This document shows positions 47,146 to 56,440 of a stretch of 64,000 nucleotides of DNA, in pieces. Under the pieces are notes generated by a model. It had not been told where the DNA came from. It saw nothing but the letters and a program-made list of their open reading frames with translations, and ran no database searches. A program made the position numbers and the translations under genes. The stretch covers positions 40,832 to 104,831 of the forward strand of contig JAGTRT010000001.1 of the NCBI GenBank assembly GCA_018261895.1, read 5' to 3'. The stretch's first letter is position 1. Each line of letters starts with the position of its first letter. This DNA is from Pseudomonadota bacterium (GTDB lineage Bacteria > Pseudomonadota > Gammaproteobacteria > Burkholderiales > Rhodocyclaceae).

Positions 47146-47505
47146 TCAGGGACGCCAGCGTCGAATAATGAATATCGCCAGTGCTGTCATCCCCGAACTC
47201 AAGAACACCAAGCCAAAATAAGGCAGACGACGAACCCATTTGGCAAATGACCTGTCTTGGTCCAAGGTTTCAAATGAAATTCCGTAATGGAGACAAACTA
47301 AATGCGCTAACAATGTGGTCGCCAATCCAAGCATCAGGAAAGCGTAGCCGGGAGTCGGGGTGAAGTAGTTTTCCTTGCCCCGTAGCAAATATACGATGGG
47401 TAGCAACACCCCTACCGAAACGGCAATTCCCACATAGGTTAGATTCAGGCGAACGGATATGAAGACGATGAATAATGCAAATGGGAAGATAGCTAGACGT
47501 TCCAT
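47146..47505 (-). CDS. Uncharacterised small membrane protein, AT-rich
   Basis: A 119-residue protein with about three to four hydrophobic segments (AIFPFALFIVFISVRL, YVGIAVSVGVLLPIVYLL, YAFLMLGLATTLLAHLVC, FGLVFLSSGMTALAIFII) and a basic RRWRP tail. No family recognised. By eye its DNA is clearly more AT-rich than the flanking cobalamin genes, which suggests recent acquisition. Isolated between the bluB leader and cobQ. Confidence 0.6.
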   Translation of the reverse strand: MERLAIFPFALFIVFISVRLNLTYVGIAVSVGVLLPIVYLLRGKENYFTPTPGYAFLMLGLATTLLAHLVCLHYGISFETLDQDRSFAKWVRRLPYFGLVFLSSGMTALAIFIIRRWRP

Positions 47506-47645
47506 TGACGAGAAATAAGGTTTTTCTAAGGTTGAGATAAGCAGTTTAATTCAAACGGCATTTTGGTTGGCTCGTCTGGCGATCTGGCTGGCACGGTCAA
47601 TGGCCTAATCGGGGATAATCCAAGCTTTTCTTCCTTTGCCTCGCC

Positions 47646-49121
47646 ATGCCCTGTTCCTCTCTCATGGTCCAAGGGACCACCTCCGATGCCGGCAAGTCCA
47701 CGCTGGTCGCTGCCTTGTGTCGCATTCTCCAGCGCCGGGGCGTGCGCGTTGCGCCGTTCAAGCCGCAGAACATGGCGTTGAATTCTGCTGTGACGGTCGA
47801 TGGCGGGGAGATCGGGCGGGCGCAGGCGTTGCAGGCGCTGGCTTGCGGGTTGGCGCCGCATACGGATTTCAATCCGGTCTTGCTCAAGCCGACGACGGAC
47901 AGGAAGGCGCAGGTCATCATTCATGGCAAGGTGGCGTTCGACCTCGATGCCAAGGCCTACCACGACTACAAGCCGCGGGCGATGGGGGCGGTGCTTGAGT
48001 CCTGGGCGCGGCTGACCGCGGCTTACGACTGCGTGGTGGTCGAGGGGGCCGGGTCGCCGGCTGAGATCAATCTGCGCGACCGCGATATCGCCAACATGGG
48101 TTTCGCCGAGGCGGTGGATTGCCCGGTGATCATCGTTGCCGACATTGATCGGGGCGGCGTGTTCGCGCATCTGGTCGGTACGCTGGACCTGCTGTCGCCG
48201 TCCGAGCAGGCGCGGGTCAAGGGTTTTGTCATCAACCGTTTCCGCGGCGACATTGCGTTGCTCGAATCCGGCCTGACCTGGCTGGAAGAGCGCACGGGCA
48301 AGCCGGTTCTCGGCGTTTTGCCCTATCTGCACGGCCTCATGCTCGATGCCGAGGACGCGATTGCGACTTCAACGGTCAACGGGAAAAAAGCGCCAAAATT
48401 GAAATGTGTCGCGCCGGCCTATCCGCGCACCTCGAACCACAACGACCTCGACCCGTTGCGCCTGCATCCGGATGTCGATTTTCGCTGGATCGGGCCGGGC
48501 GAAACGCCGCCGGCCGCCGATCTCATCGTCCTGCCCGGTTCCAAGGCCGTGCGCGCCGACATCGACTGGCTGCGCGAGCAGGGCTGGGCGGCGGCCATCC
48601 AGAAACACCTGCGCTACGGCGGCAAGGTGGTCGGCCTGTGCGGCGGCTACCAGATGCTGGGCAAGATGATTCACGATCCGCAGGGGCTGGAAGGCCAGCC
48701 GGGCAGCACGCCGGGGCTGGGTGTGCTGGACGTGGAAACGACGCTGGAAGCCGAAAAGCAGTTGCGGAATGTGAGTGGTCACTTGTCGCTGCCGGGCCAG
48801 CCGGCCATGACTGGCTACGAGATTCACCTCGGCGTGACGCGCGGCGAAGGGCTCGTCCGCAGCGCCGTCACGCTGGTCGACGGCGCCAGCGACGGTGCCA
48901 TTTCCGCCGACAACCAGGTTTTCGCGACCTACTGCCACGGCGTCTTCGATCACCCGGAAGCGCTGACCGGCCTGCTCGCCTGGGCCGGCCTGCAGGAGAC
49001 CGAGCAGGTCGATTTCGCCGCCCGCCGTGAGGCCGATCTGGATCGACTGGCCGATTCGGTCGAGGCGGCGCTGGACTGGTCGAAAATGGACGCGCTGCTG
49101 CCCCGCACGGCCGGCGCCTGA
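47646..49121 (+). CDS. cobQ: Cobyric acid synthase CobQ
   Basis: A 491-residue glutamine amidotransferase. The N-terminal ATP-binding [17 protein letters not shown] and the C-terminal class I amidotransferase domain with nucleophile Cys in [11 protein letters not shown] are clear, plus TYCHGVFD. It amidates the corrin side chains. A second in-frame ATG is at 47664. No riboswitch was seen in the 140-bp upstream gap. A repeat copy encodes [11 protein letters not shown] in the linker between the domains. Confidence 0.95.
   Translation: MPCSSLMVQGTTSDAGKSTLVAALCRILQRRGVRVAPFKPQNMALNSAVTVDGGEIGRAQALQALACGLAPHTDFNPVLLKPTTDRKAQVIIHGKVAFDLDAKAYHDYKPRAMGAVLESWARLTAAYDCVVVEGAGSPAEINLRDRDIANMGFAEAVDCPVIIVADIDRGGVFAHLVGTLDLLSPSEQARVKGFVINRFRGDIALLESGLTWLEERTGKPVLGVLPYLHGLMLDAEDAIATSTVNGKKAPKLKCVAPAYPRTSNHNDLDPLRLHPDVDFRWIGPGETPPAADLIVLPGSKAVRADIDWLREQGWAAAIQKHLRYGGKVVGLCGGYQMLGKMIHDPQGLEGQPGSTPGLGVLDVETTLEAEKQLRNVSGHLSLPGQPAMTGYEIHLGVTRGEGLVRSAVTLVDGASDGAISADNQVFATYCHGVFDHPEALTGLLAWAGLQETEQVDFAARREADLDRLADSVEAALDWSKMDALLPRTAGA
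48369..48406 (-). repeat. Dispersed GTTGACCG repeat, copy 11 (inside cobQ)
   Basis: TCAACGGTCAACGGGAAAAA then AGCGCCAAAATTGAAAT. It encodes [11 protein letters not shown] in a variable interdomain loop. Confidence 0.88.
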
Positions 49122-49125
49122 ACGC

Positions 49126-50502
49126 TCAGGCGGGCGGCGTTTCGCCCGCCGGCTTTTCCGGGATCAGCTCTTCGTGATGGATGCGCTTGAGCGCGACCTG
49201 GCGCTGGATTTCGCGCAGGTCTTTCTCGCGGCCGTGCAGCGAATACTGGGCGCGCAGCGTGCTGAACACCTTCTTGGCGTCCGGTCCGGCCATCAGGTGG
49301 TCGGCTTCCAGATCGGCCAGTTCGTGGTCGCCGGTCGACAGCGCGGCACGCAGGATGTCCACATTCGTCGTGGCGCCGAAATCGCTGCCGAGCATGGCCG
49401 GACGCAGGCCGGCGAAGCGCGCCTTGCCCTTTTCCGGCGAACAGAGGGCGAGCAGGGCGGCGAAACTGGCCTGCTCGGCCAGCGTCATCTTCTGCACCTC
49501 GGTATCGCGCAGGCCGAGCAGCACCTTCTCGGCGGTGATCTTGTCGCCGGCATTGACGTGGCCGCGCGCCGTGGCCAGGCGGTCCTCGGCCGAAATGGCG
49601 CCGGGCATGGTGTCGTTGGCCAGCACGTCGGTCATCGCGGCGAGGGCCGTTTCAGTATCGCCATTCAGCGTGGCGGCCTCGGCCAGCAGGCGCTTGCGCA
49701 GGTAATTGCGTGGCGTCTTCTTGGCCATCTCGTCGAGCACCTGTTGCGCTTCGGCGTGTTCGCCCTGCGCCATGCAGATGGTGGCCTTGAGGTCGCCGGC
49801 GTCGAAAAAGTGCGGGGTGCGGGCGACAACGCGTTCGATTTCCTCGCGCGCCTCCTGCAGGCGGTTCTGCCGGTGCAGGGAGCGGGCGACACCGGCCCGG
49901 GCCCAGGGGAAGTCGTAGGCCTCGAGAATGCCCCGGTAAGCGCTTTCGGCGGATTGGACGTCGCCGCTGGCGAGAAAGACCTCGGCGCGCTGGCGCAGGA
50001 TCTCGAAGCGGTAGGGGCGGCCCTCCTCGCTCTCACGCGACGCTTCCAGGATGGCCAGTGCATTGGCGTATTCCTGTTTGCGCTTTTCCTTGTAATAGCG
50101 ATCGAAGAAGCGCTTCTTGGCGACAATGCGGTCAAGGCGCAGGAGCAGCTTGTCGGGCGAGAAGGGCTTGATGATGTAATCGTCAGGAATCAGTTCGACA
50201 GCCGAGACGACCTGCTCGTAGGACTGTTCGCCGGTCACCATCATGAAAATGGTTTCGTCGGGCAGCAGGTTGAAACGGCGAAGTTCTTCGAGCAACTGCT
50301 GACCTGAGCGGCCTTCGCCGAGCATGTAGTCGCAGAGGATGATGTCCGGCGTGTTGTTGCGGATGCGGAAAATCGCGTCCTGGTAATTGGCCGCGAACTC
50401 GACCGAAAAGGCGCCGACCTGCTGGGCGATGGTGCGCAGCGCGTCGCGCGCCTGCGCCTGATCGTCGATGACGAGAAAACGCTTCTTGCTGTAGTCGCTC
50501 AT
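49126..50502 (-). CDS. Response regulator with C-terminal TPR domain
   Basis: A 458-residue protein. Residues 1-125 form a receiver domain (FLVIDDQAQARD, phosphoacceptor in DIILCDYMLGEG, lysine in DDYIIKPFSPDKL). The remainder is a helical TPR-like array (AEVFLASGDVQSAESAYRGI, AREEIERVVARTPHF, AEAQQVLDEMAKKTP). It has no DNA-binding or enzymatic output domain, so output by protein contact is likely. The start shares a base with the upstream kinase stop (TGATG). Confidence 0.82.
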   Translation of the reverse strand: MSDYSKKRFLVIDDQAQARDALRTIAQQVGAFSVEFAANYQDAIFRIRNNTPDIILCDYMLGEGRSGQQLLEELRRFNLLPDETIFMMVTGEQSYEQVVSAVELIPDDYIIKPFSPDKLLLRLDRIVAKKRFFDRYYKEKRKQEYANALAILEASRESEEGRPYRFEILRQRAEVFLASGDVQSAESAYRGILEAYDFPWARAGVARSLHRQNRLQEAREEIERVVARTPHFFDAGDLKATICMAQGEHAEAQQVLDEMAKKTPRNYLRKRLLAEAATLNGDTETALAAMTDVLANDTMPGAISAEDRLATARGHVNAGDKITAEKVLLGLRDTEVQKMTLAEQASFAALLALCSPEKGKARFAGLRPAMLGSDFGATTNVDILRAALSTGDHELADLEADHLMAGPDAKKVFSTLRAQYSLHGREKDLREIQRQVALKRIHHEELIPEKPAGETPPA

Positions 50503-51110
50503 CAGGGCAAACGAAGTTCGAAGCGGGCGCCGCCCAGGCTGCTGCCGTTGCTCAATTGCAGGCTGCCCTGGCGCGCATGGCGGGTGTGGAGTTCGGCCAG
50601 GCGTTCGGCGACGACGAGGCCGGTGCCGGAGGCCGGCGGCAGGGTCGCGAAGCCGGGGCCATCGTCGTCGACGGTCAGGCATAGCCATTCGTCGTCGGTC
50701 GTGGCGCTGAGGTGGACGGCCTGGCGGGCGAAACGGCCGGCATTCTGCACCGCGTTGTTGAGCATGTCGGTGACCAGGTCGCGGTCGAGCGGCCATTCGT
50801 CGATGACCTGGCAATCGACGGTGAGCGTGATGCCGCGTTCGGCCAGGTGCTTCTTCTGCGCCAGCATGACCTCGTCGCAAACGTCGCCGACGATGGTGGG
50901 CGTCACGGCGGCAGCGGCGTCGTGGCGCATCAGGTGGTAGGCGGTGAGCGTGCGCGACAAGCGGTTGGCGGCCGATTCGATGGCATAGCGTGCCTCGCCG
51001 AGCGGGATGCCGTGTGCCGCTTCGGCCGCGGCGATGATGGATTCGGCGATGAACAGCTGGTTTTTGGCGTCATGCACGCCGGAAGCCAGCATATCCAGCA
51101 ATTTATGCAT
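50502..51110 (-). CDS. Short sensor histidine kinase without an input domain
   Basis: A 202-residue protein made only of a dimerisation/phosphoacceptor helix pair (ASGVHDAKNQLFIAES, with the H-box His) and a HATPase domain (N-box LNNAVQNAGRFA, DDDGPGFATLP, SGTGLVVAERLAELH). It has no transmembrane or sensory part, so it must be driven by another protein or by soluble signals. It is coupled to the TPR response regulator downstream. Confidence 0.82.
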   Translation of the reverse strand: MHKLLDMLASGVHDAKNQLFIAESIIAAAEAAHGIPLGEARYAIESAANRLSRTLTAYHLMRHDAAAAVTPTIVGDVCDEVMLAQKKHLAERGITLTVDCQVIDEWPLDRDLVTDMLNNAVQNAGRFARQAVHLSATTDDEWLCLTVDDDGPGFATLPPASGTGLVVAERLAELHTRHARQGSLQLSNGSSLGGARFELRLP

Positions 51111-51150
51111 GGTTGGTCTCCTCTTTTTATTTTGTGCGAAGCAGGGTCTT

Positions 51151-51567
51151 TCAGGCTGTCGAACGCAGCGTGTAGGCGAGGCTCAGGCGCAACGGAATGT
51201 CGGCGGCGGTGAACAGGCCGGTCAGTTCGCTGGCGCTCATGGCAGCGGGCGAGACGCTGACGCGGCCGTCGCCGGCCTCGAAAACCGGGGTGTCGAGCAA
51301 GGCCAGGCGGGCCGCTTCGAGGGCGCCGAGGGCGTCGCCGTCCAGTGCCGTATTGGCCATCAGCAGGAAATGGATGAGTGGCGGTGGCGCGTGCATGGCC
51401 GCCGTTTCGCCCGGCAGGCGCGAGTTGCGCACGCGGGTGTCTTCCTCGATGCGCCACGGCCAGACGTAGAGGCCGGGGGCGTCTTCCGGGCGGCTCATGC
51501 GGACGGGCAGGGTGGCCTGTTTTTCGAGTACCTGGCACAAAGCGGTGAGACGGGTGAAAAGCGGCAT
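51151..51567 (-). CDS. Pvc16/DUF4255-like small protein
   Basis: A 138-residue protein. PPPLIHFLLMANTALDGDAL, AARLALLDTPVFEAG and DIPLRLSLAYTLR resemble the N-terminal domain of Pvc16-type tail-terminator proteins (DUF4255) of contractile injection systems. No other injection-system gene is in the window, so it is either an isolated family member or the resemblance is coincidental. It lies upstream of, and may be cotranscribed with, the kinase/regulator pair. Confidence 0.45.
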   Translation of the reverse strand: MPLFTRLTALCQVLEKQATLPVRMSRPEDAPGLYVWPWRIEEDTRVRNSRLPGETAAMHAPPPLIHFLLMANTALDGDALGALEAARLALLDTPVFEAGDGRVSVSPAAMSASELTGLFTAADIPLRLSLAYTLRSTA

Positions 51568-51602
51568 GGCGTTCTCCTGAATGTGCCGGGTGATGATTCA
51601 GG

Positions 51603-52187
51603 CTAGCACAGCGGCGCCGAGTTGGCAGGCTGTTTCAGGCTCAGCGGCAGGCCGGCGGCGACCAGCGTGACCTGGTCGCAGACGGCGGCGACGCGCTGGT
51701 TGAGGCGGCCCTGCTCGTCGGCGAACAGGCGCGACACCGGGTGCATGGGCACGATGCCCCAGCCGACTTCGTTGGAGACGAGAATGATGTGGCCGGGCAG
51801 GGTGGGCAGGAGGTCGATGAGTGCCGCCGTTTCATCGCGGAATACCGGGCAGTCGATGGCCTCGCCGGCTTCGGCCTGCGTCGCGGCCTGGCCGGCGAAG
51901 AGCAGGTTGGAGAGCCAGAGCGTCAGGCAGTCGACGAGCACGCAGGTGTCCGGCGCGGCGAGTTCGCGCAGGCGGGCGGCGAGGTGCAGGGTTTCCTCTG
52001 TGCAGCCCCAGTCGGCCGGGCGGCGTTCGCGATGGTGGGCGACGCGGCGGGCCATCTCGCCGTCGAGGGCCTGGGCCGTGGCGAGGTAGACGACTTTCAG
52101 GCCGCGCTTTTCAGCGGATTCACGGGCACGTTGTTCGGCCAGCAGGCTTTTGCCCGAGCGCGCGCCGCCGAGGATCAGTTCTTTCAT
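51603..52187 (-). CDS. cobU: Adenosylcobinamide kinase/guanylyltransferase
   Basis: A 194-residue enzyme from the ATG at 52187 (MKELILGGARSGKSLLAE); an in-frame ATG at 52211 would add eight residues. The P-loop is GGARSGKS; LVDCLTLWLSNLL and NEVGWGIVPMHPVSRLFAD are family motifs. It phosphorylates and guanylylates adenosylcobinamide for CobS. It is divergent from cobT across a cobalamin riboswitch. Confidence 0.93.
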   Translation of the reverse strand: MKELILGGARSGKSLLAEQRARESAEKRGLKVVYLATAQALDGEMARRVAHHRERRPADWGCTEETLHLAARLRELAAPDTCVLVDCLTLWLSNLLFAGQAATQAEAGEAIDCPVFRDETAALIDLLPTLPGHIILVSNEVGWGIVPMHPVSRLFADEQGRLNQRVAAVCDQVTLVAAGLPLSLKQPANSAPLC

Positions 52188-52239
52188 GCCCGGCACTTTA
52201 GGTGATTGCATAGCGAACGGGCAAGCCGGATAATTCGCC

Positions 52240-52395
52240 CCGATTCGACGTAACGGAACCCGGTGCGAGGCAACTCAATTCCGGGGCGGGCCCGCCGCTG
52301 TAATCGGGGACGGACGCTGCAACAGGCCACTGGTGATAACCGGGAAGGCGCAGCGATCCGGCTGATCCGAAAGCCAGAAGACGTGTCGAGTCCTC
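52240..52395 (+). ncRNA. Cobalamin riboswitch upstream of cobT
   Basis: Plus-strand blocks in order: CGGAACCCGGTG, AATTCCGGGGC, CCCGCCGCTGTAA, ACCGGGAAGGCG and AAAGCCAGAAGAC. These are the conserved cobalamin aptamer elements. It controls cobT-cobS and leaves about 90 nt to the cobT start, where a run of T (CCCTTTTTCTTTTT) may serve a terminator or anti-Shine-Dalgarno fold. Confidence 0.9.
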
Positions 52396-52485
52396 TTGGG
52401 AAACCTGTGGACAGGGTTTCGCGGCTGCGTTGGGCGAAGTTCGCCCGGCATCGCCGCGAGGCCCTTTTTCTTTTTGGAGAATCGG

Positions 52486-53541
52486 ATGCATTCGCTGGAC
52501 TTCAACATCACCGCCCCGGATCGGGGATTTGAAAATTCGCTCAAAAATCGGGTTGACCGTAAGACCAAGCCGCTCGGCGCGCTCGGCCTGCTCGAACGCA
52601 CGGCGATCAAGATCGGCCTCATCCAGCAGACGCTGACGCCGACGCTGAGCAACCCGCAGATGCTCGTTTTTGCCGGCGATCACGGCGCAGCGAAGGCCGG
52701 CGTCTCGGCCTACCCGCAGGACGTGACCTGGCAGATGGTCGAGAATTTCCTGGCCGGCGGTGCGGCGATCAACGTCTTCGCGCGCCAGAACGGGCTCGGC
52801 CTGAGCGTCGTCGATGCCGGTGTCGCTCACGATTTCGGCGAGAACCGCGCCGGGCTGATCGACGTCAAGATCGCGCCGGGTACCGCCAATTACATCGAGC
52901 AGTCGGCGATGAGCGCCGAGCAGTGTGCCCAGGCCATGGCGCAGGGCGCCGGCATCGTCCTCGCACTGGCCGCCAACGGCTGCAATGTCGTCGGCTTTGG
53001 CGAAATGGGCATCGGCAACACGGCATCCGCTTCGCTGCTGACGCATTGCCTGACCGGCCTGCCGCTGGCTGACTGCGTCGGCCGCGGCACCGGGCTGGAC
53101 GACGCCGGACTCGCCCGCAAGCAGGCGCTGCTCGACACCGCGCTGACGCGTTACCGCGCCGCCGACGGCAAGGATGACCCGCTGGCCGTGCTCGCCGAAT
53201 TCGGCGGTTTCGAGATCGCGACCATGGTCGGCGCCATGCTGGCCGCGGCCGAGGCGAAGATGGTTCTGCTCATCGACGGCTTCATCGTTGGCTCGGCGGC
53301 GCTGGTGGCCAGCCGCCTGGCGCCGGCCCTCACGGAATACTGCGTGTTCTGCCACCGTTCGGCCGAAGCGGGGCATGCGGCGCAACTGAAGGCGCTCGGC
53401 GCCGAACCGTTGCTCGACCTCGGCCTGCGCCTCGGCGAAGGCACGGGTGCCGCGCTGGCCTACCCGCTCGTCCAGGCCTCGGTGAATTTCCTCAACGAGA
53501 TGGCCAGTTTCGAATCGGCCGGCGTGTCAGACAAGGAATGA
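52486..53541 (+). CDS. cobT: Nicotinate-nucleotide-dimethylbenzimidazole phosphoribosyltransferase
   Basis: A 351-residue Cob[34 protein letters not shown] and the C-terminal [12 protein letters not shown] (catalytic Glu) are typical. It makes alpha-ribazole phosphate from DMB (supplied by BluB). GGAG lies before the ATG. The N-terminal [10 protein letters not shown] region overlaps a repeat copy. It overlaps cobS (ATGA). Confidence 0.95.
   Translation: MHSLDFNITAPDRGFENSLKNRVDRKTKPLGALGLLERTAIKIGLIQQTLTPTLSNPQMLVFAGDHGAAKAGVSAYPQDVTWQMVENFLAGGAAINVFARQNGLGLSVVDAGVAHDFGENRAGLIDVKIAPGTANYIEQSAMSAEQCAQAMAQGAGIVLALAANGCNVVGFGEMGIGNTASASLLTHCLTGLPLADCVGRGTGLDDAGLARKQALLDTALTRYRAADGKDDPLAVLAEFGGFEIATMVGAMLAAAEAKMVLLIDGFIVGSAALVASRLAPALTEYCVFCHRSAEAGHAAQLKALGAEPLLDLGLRLGEGTGAALAYPLVQASVNFLNEMASFESAGVSDKE
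52526..52563 (+). repeat. Dispersed GTTGACCG repeat, copy 12 (5' end of cobT)
   Basis: GATTTGAAAATTCGC then TCAAAAATCGGGTTGACCGT. It encodes [12 protein letters not shown] just before the conserved TKPLGALG; less well matched than most copies. Confidence 0.6.
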
Positions 53542-54293
53542 TCCGCCGCGAGCTGGGCGCCTTCTTCGCCGCCCTCGGCTATTTCACCCGGCTGCCGGTG
53601 CCGGCCTGGGTCGGCTATTCGCCGGACGGGCTGGTCCGCGCGGCGCGTTACCTGCCGGCCATTGGCCTGCTCGTCGGCGGGTTCGGCGCGCTGGTGTTCT
53701 GGCTCGCGCTGCACGTCTGGGCGCAGCCCGTCGCTGTCGTGCTGGCCATGGTAGCCACCATCGCCCTGACCGGCGCCTTCCACGAGGACGGGCTGGGCGA
53801 CACGGCCGACGGTCTCGGCGGCGGTTGGGACAAGGCGAAAATCCTGGCGATCATGAAGGACTCGCGGGTCGGCAGCTATGGCGTGATCGCCATCGTGCTC
53901 GCCCTGCTCGGCAAGTTCGCGCTGCTCGTTAGCCTGCCGGCCGGCGAGGTGGCCATGGCCCTGATCGCCGGCCACGCCGTGTCGCGCTGCTGTGCCGTGA
54001 GTCTCATGGCGACCATGGATTACGCCCGCGACGACGAGTCGAGCAAGGCCCGCCCCGTCGCCAGCCGACTGGGCACCGGGCCGCTGCTGGTCGCGCTGTT
54101 CTTCGCCGGCCTGCCGCTACTCTTGCTGGCCCCGCAACAGATCGGCCCCGCCATTGCCCTGGCCGCATTGGCCACCCTCTGGCTCGCCGCCAAATGCCGG
54201 CGCTGGCTCGGCGGCTATACCGGCGACTGCCTGGGGGCGGTGCAGCAGGTGGCGGAAATCGCTTTCTACCTTGGTCTGGGCTTCCATATCTGA
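53538..54293 (+). CDS. cobS: Adenosylcobinamide-GDP ribazoletransferase
   Basis: A 251-residue membrane enzyme with several hydrophobic segments. [18 protein letters not shown] is the metal-binding motif, YFTRLPVPA and [14 protein letters not shown] [13 protein letters not shown] are conserved. It joins alpha-ribazole (phosphate) to adenosylcobinamide-GDP as the last ring-assembly step. Coupled to cobT. Confidence 0.95.
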   Translation: MIRRELGAFFAALGYFTRLPVPAWVGYSPDGLVRAARYLPAIGLLVGGFGALVFWLALHVWAQPVAVVLAMVATIALTGAFHEDGLGDTADGLGGGWDKAKILAIMKDSRVGSYGVIAIVLALLGKFALLVSLPAGEVAMALIAGHAVSRCCAVSLMATMDYARDDESSKARPVASRLGTGPLLVALFFAGLPLLLLAPQQIGPAIALAALATLWLAAKCRRWLGGYTGDCLGAVQQVAEIAFYLGLGFHI

Positions 54294-54410
54294 ATTGTGG
54301 CTTCCGTGAAACGGTTGTGCCGCAACGGCTTCGGCCGTATTATGCAATTCGGATGCGGGCCGGCTACCGTGATTCCATTCCATTCGAACCAGCCGGAAAA
54401 GGGAGAGGTC

Positions 54411-54755
54411 ATGCTATTGAAACGATGTATGCCGGTCGCGGCATCCTTGCTCGCCGCCCTGGCGCTGGGCGGATGCGCATCGGGATTTACCAAGGTGGCG
54501 CCAATGCCGCCGGCTCAGTTCCAGCGCCTCGGGCCGACGACCGGTGAGGCCTGCGGCAGCCTGGGTGTTTTGGCCACCGCTTATTACGCCATTCCGATGG
54601 GCCTGAACAACCGCGTCGAGAACGCCTACATCGACGCGCTCAACAAGGTGCCGGGTGCCACGGCCCTGATCGACGTGACGATCAAGGAAGACTGGTTCTG
54701 GTGGCTGATTGGCACGGCGCGTTGTGTGAAGGTGACCGGGGAGGCGATCAAATGA
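54411..54755 (+). CDS. Small lipoprotein, first of a tandem pair
   Basis: A 114-residue lipoprotein: signal peptide with lipobox LALGGC, then a compact domain (EACGSLGVLATAYYAIPMGL, DALNKVPGATALIDVTIKEDW, GTARCVKVTGEAIK). It is clearly related in layout to the next gene. TRL-like/YafT-type small lipoprotein is a possible family, uncertain. GGGAGAG precedes the ATG; it overlaps the next gene by ATGA. Confidence 0.75.
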   Translation: MLLKRCMPVAASLLAALALGGCASGFTKVAPMPPAQFQRLGPTTGEACGSLGVLATAYYAIPMGLNNRVENAYIDALNKVPGATALIDVTIKEDWFWWLIGTARCVKVTGEAIK

Positions 54756-55087
54756 AGACTCTGACTCAACGCCTGACCCTTGCCGGCGCGACGCTCGCCC
54801 TGCTTGCCGGCTGTGCCGGACAGGCTGTCCAGCTGGGTAGCCGCGTCAGCGGGCCGATCCCGACGGGCCAGTCGCGCGTCATCACGGCCGAAGCCTGCGG
54901 CTTCCAGCTGCTGCTCTTCATCCCCATCGCCATCAATGGCCGGATGGCGTCCGCCTACGAAGAACTCGAGCGGCAGGCGGCCGGCGACTTCATCACCGAT
55001 GTCGAAGTCCAGGAACGCTGGGGTTACCGCTTTGTCGGCACGCAATACTGCACGGAGTTGCGCGCCAAGGCGATCAGCGCCCGCTGA
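54752..55087 (+). CDS. Small lipoprotein, second of a tandem pair
   Basis: A 111-residue lipoprotein with lipobox LLAGC. It shares with its neighbour the pattern EACG - hydrophobic IPIAINGRM - AYEEL - ITDVEVQERW - GTQYC - AKAI, so the two arose by duplication and diverged. A strong terminator follows (55096-55122). Confidence 0.75.
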   Translation: MKTLTQRLTLAGATLALLAGCAGQAVQLGSRVSGPIPTGQSRVITAEACGFQLLLFIPIAINGRMASAYEELERQAAGDFITDVEVQERWGYRFVGTQYCTELRAKAISAR

Positions 55088-55095
55088 TGCTTGAC

Positions 55096-55122
55096 GGGAG
55101 GCTGCAGCGCGGCCTCCCTTTT
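55096..55122 (+). terminator. Intrinsic terminator after the lipoprotein pair
   Basis: GGGAGGC (55096-55102) pairs with GCCTCCC (55112-55118), followed by TTTT. It resembles the phaC terminator in its GGGAGGC stem. Confidence 0.85.
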
Positions 55123-55134
55123 CCGGTGGCTCGA

Positions 55135-55176
55135 TTTCACGGTCAACCGGAAAAAATGCCCAAAATTGAAATTTTG
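55135..55176 (-). repeat. Dispersed GTTGACCG repeat, copy 13 (intergenic, near-consensus)
   Basis: TTTCACGGTCAACCGGAAAA then AATGCCCAAAATTGAAATTT. It follows the terminator and precedes the DUF938 gene; no coding constraint. Confidence 0.92.
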
Positions 55177-55248
55177 CTGGTGAGCGTGAGCGGTGCCGCC
55201 CGGGCCATTTGCCGTTAAGCTTCGGCCATCGCACTCGCGCCCGACACC

Positions 55249-55857
55249 ATGGAAAAACCGAACGCGCCGTCCACCGAAAAGAATCGCGAACCGATTCTCG
55301 CCGTGCTCCGCGACATCTTCGCCGAGCGCCGGCGGGTGCTGGAGATCGGCAGCGGCACCGGCCAGCATGCCGCCCACTTTTGCGCCCAACTACCGCATCT
55401 GACCTGGCAAACCTCGGACCGCCTGGATTTCCTGCCCGGCATCCGCATGTGGCTAGCCGAAGCCGCCTTGCCCAATGTCCTGCCGCCGTTCGAGTTCGAC
55501 GTCCTCGGCCCGTGGCCCAGTGGCGTCTACGATGCGGTCTATAGCACCAACACCCTGCACATCATGTCCTGGGAGGCCGTCGAAGCCCTGTTCGCCGGCT
55601 TGCCCTCCGTACTTGCTCCCGGCGGCCTGCTCTTCATCTACGGCCCGTTCATGATCAACGGCCGCCACACCAGCGACAGCAACGCGGCCTTCGACCAGTC
55701 ACTGAAGGAAAAGGCGCCGCATCAGGGTTTGCGTGATGTCGTGGCGGTCGACGCGCTGGCTCGGCAAAGCGGGCTGGAACTGGTCGAGCAACGGGACATG
55801 CCGTCGAACAATTTTGCTCTGCTCTGGCGAATGAGAAAAGCATGCGCCTCCACCTGA
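55249..55857 (+). CDS. DUF938-family SAM-dependent methyltransferase
   Basis: A 202-residue protein with a SAM-binding loop VLEIGSGTGQHAAHFC and the DUF938 signatures TSDRLDFLPGIRMWL, YSTNTLHIMSWEAVEALF and YGPFMINGRHTSDSN. The substrate is unknown. It overlaps cobC by 16 nt, so it is probably cotranscribed with B12 genes although no B12 role is known. Confidence 0.87.
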   Translation: MEKPNAPSTEKNREPILAVLRDIFAERRRVLEIGSGTGQHAAHFCAQLPHLTWQTSDRLDFLPGIRMWLAEAALPNVLPPFEFDVLGPWPSGVYDAVYSTNTLHIMSWEAVEALFAGLPSVLAPGGLLFIYGPFMINGRHTSDSNAAFDQSLKEKAPHQGLRDVVAVDALARQSGLELVEQRDMPSNNFALLWRMRKACAST

Positions 55858-56384
55858 TCCGCCACCCCAAACCCGAGGTCGAACCGGGCATTTGTTACGG
55901 TCAACGGGAAATTTTGGCCAAAATCGAAATGGCCGAATTGGATCGCCTGCGTGCAGAACTGCCACCCGGCTTGCCGGTGTGGAGCAGTCCCTTGCTGCGT
56001 TGCCGGCATCTGGCGGAGCAGCTTCATCCACAGCCCATCATCGACGCGCGCCTGGCGGAGCTGAATTTTGGCGACTGGGAGGGGCGGCCTTGGGACGCGA
56101 TTCCGCGTCATGAACTCGATGCGTGGGCGGCCGATGTGGTCGGCTATGCGCCACCGGGCGGCGAGTCGCCGCGCGCCTTGCAGCGCCGGGCGGTGGATTT
56201 CGTGGCGTCCTTGACGGTGCCGGAGGCGGTGATCGTCACCCACGCTGGCGTCATCCGCTGCCTGCTGGCGCACTGGCTCGAACTGGCTGACGACGAATGG
56301 CTGACTGTGTCGGCCGACTTTCTCTCGATCACGACCGTCGAACGGGATGCAAACGGTCGGGTACGACTCGTCACGAAACGGTAA
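55842..56384 (+). CDS. cobC: Alpha-ribazole phosphatase (histidine phosphatase)
   Basis: A 180-residue histidine phosphatase with LIRHPKPEV (catalytic RHP), PGICYGQ and VTHAGVIRCLL. It removes phosphate from alpha-ribazole 5'-phosphate or adenosylcobalamin 5'-phosphate. A dispersed-repeat copy encodes YGQREILAKIEM at residues 19-30, where relatives usually have YGxxD. Confidence 0.88.
   Translation: MRLHLIRHPKPEVEPGICYGQREILAKIEMAELDRLRAELPPGLPVWSSPLLRCRHLAEQLHPQPIIDARLAELNFGDWEGRPWDAIPRHELDAWAADVVGYAPPGGESPRALQRRAVDFVASLTVPEAVIVTHAGVIRCLLAHWLELADDEWLTVSADFLSITTVERDANGRVRLVTKR
55894..55931 (-). repeat. Dispersed GTTGACCG repeat, copy 14 (inside cobC)
   Basis: GTTACGGTCAACGGGAAATT then TTGGCCAAAATCGAAATG. 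It is read in a different frame from other sense copies and gives YGQREILAKIEM. Confidence 0.9.
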
Positions 56385-56440
56385 AATGCGGACTTTTCCA
56401 ATTACGTCCGCCGCCAGTGAGCCAAGTCCCCGAACCAACG

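Noticed and set aside
47588..47604. TGGCACGGTCAATGGC, a sigma-54-like -24/-12 site before cobQ
   Set aside because: The -12 TTGC element is not matched and no enhancer-binding regulator is nearby.
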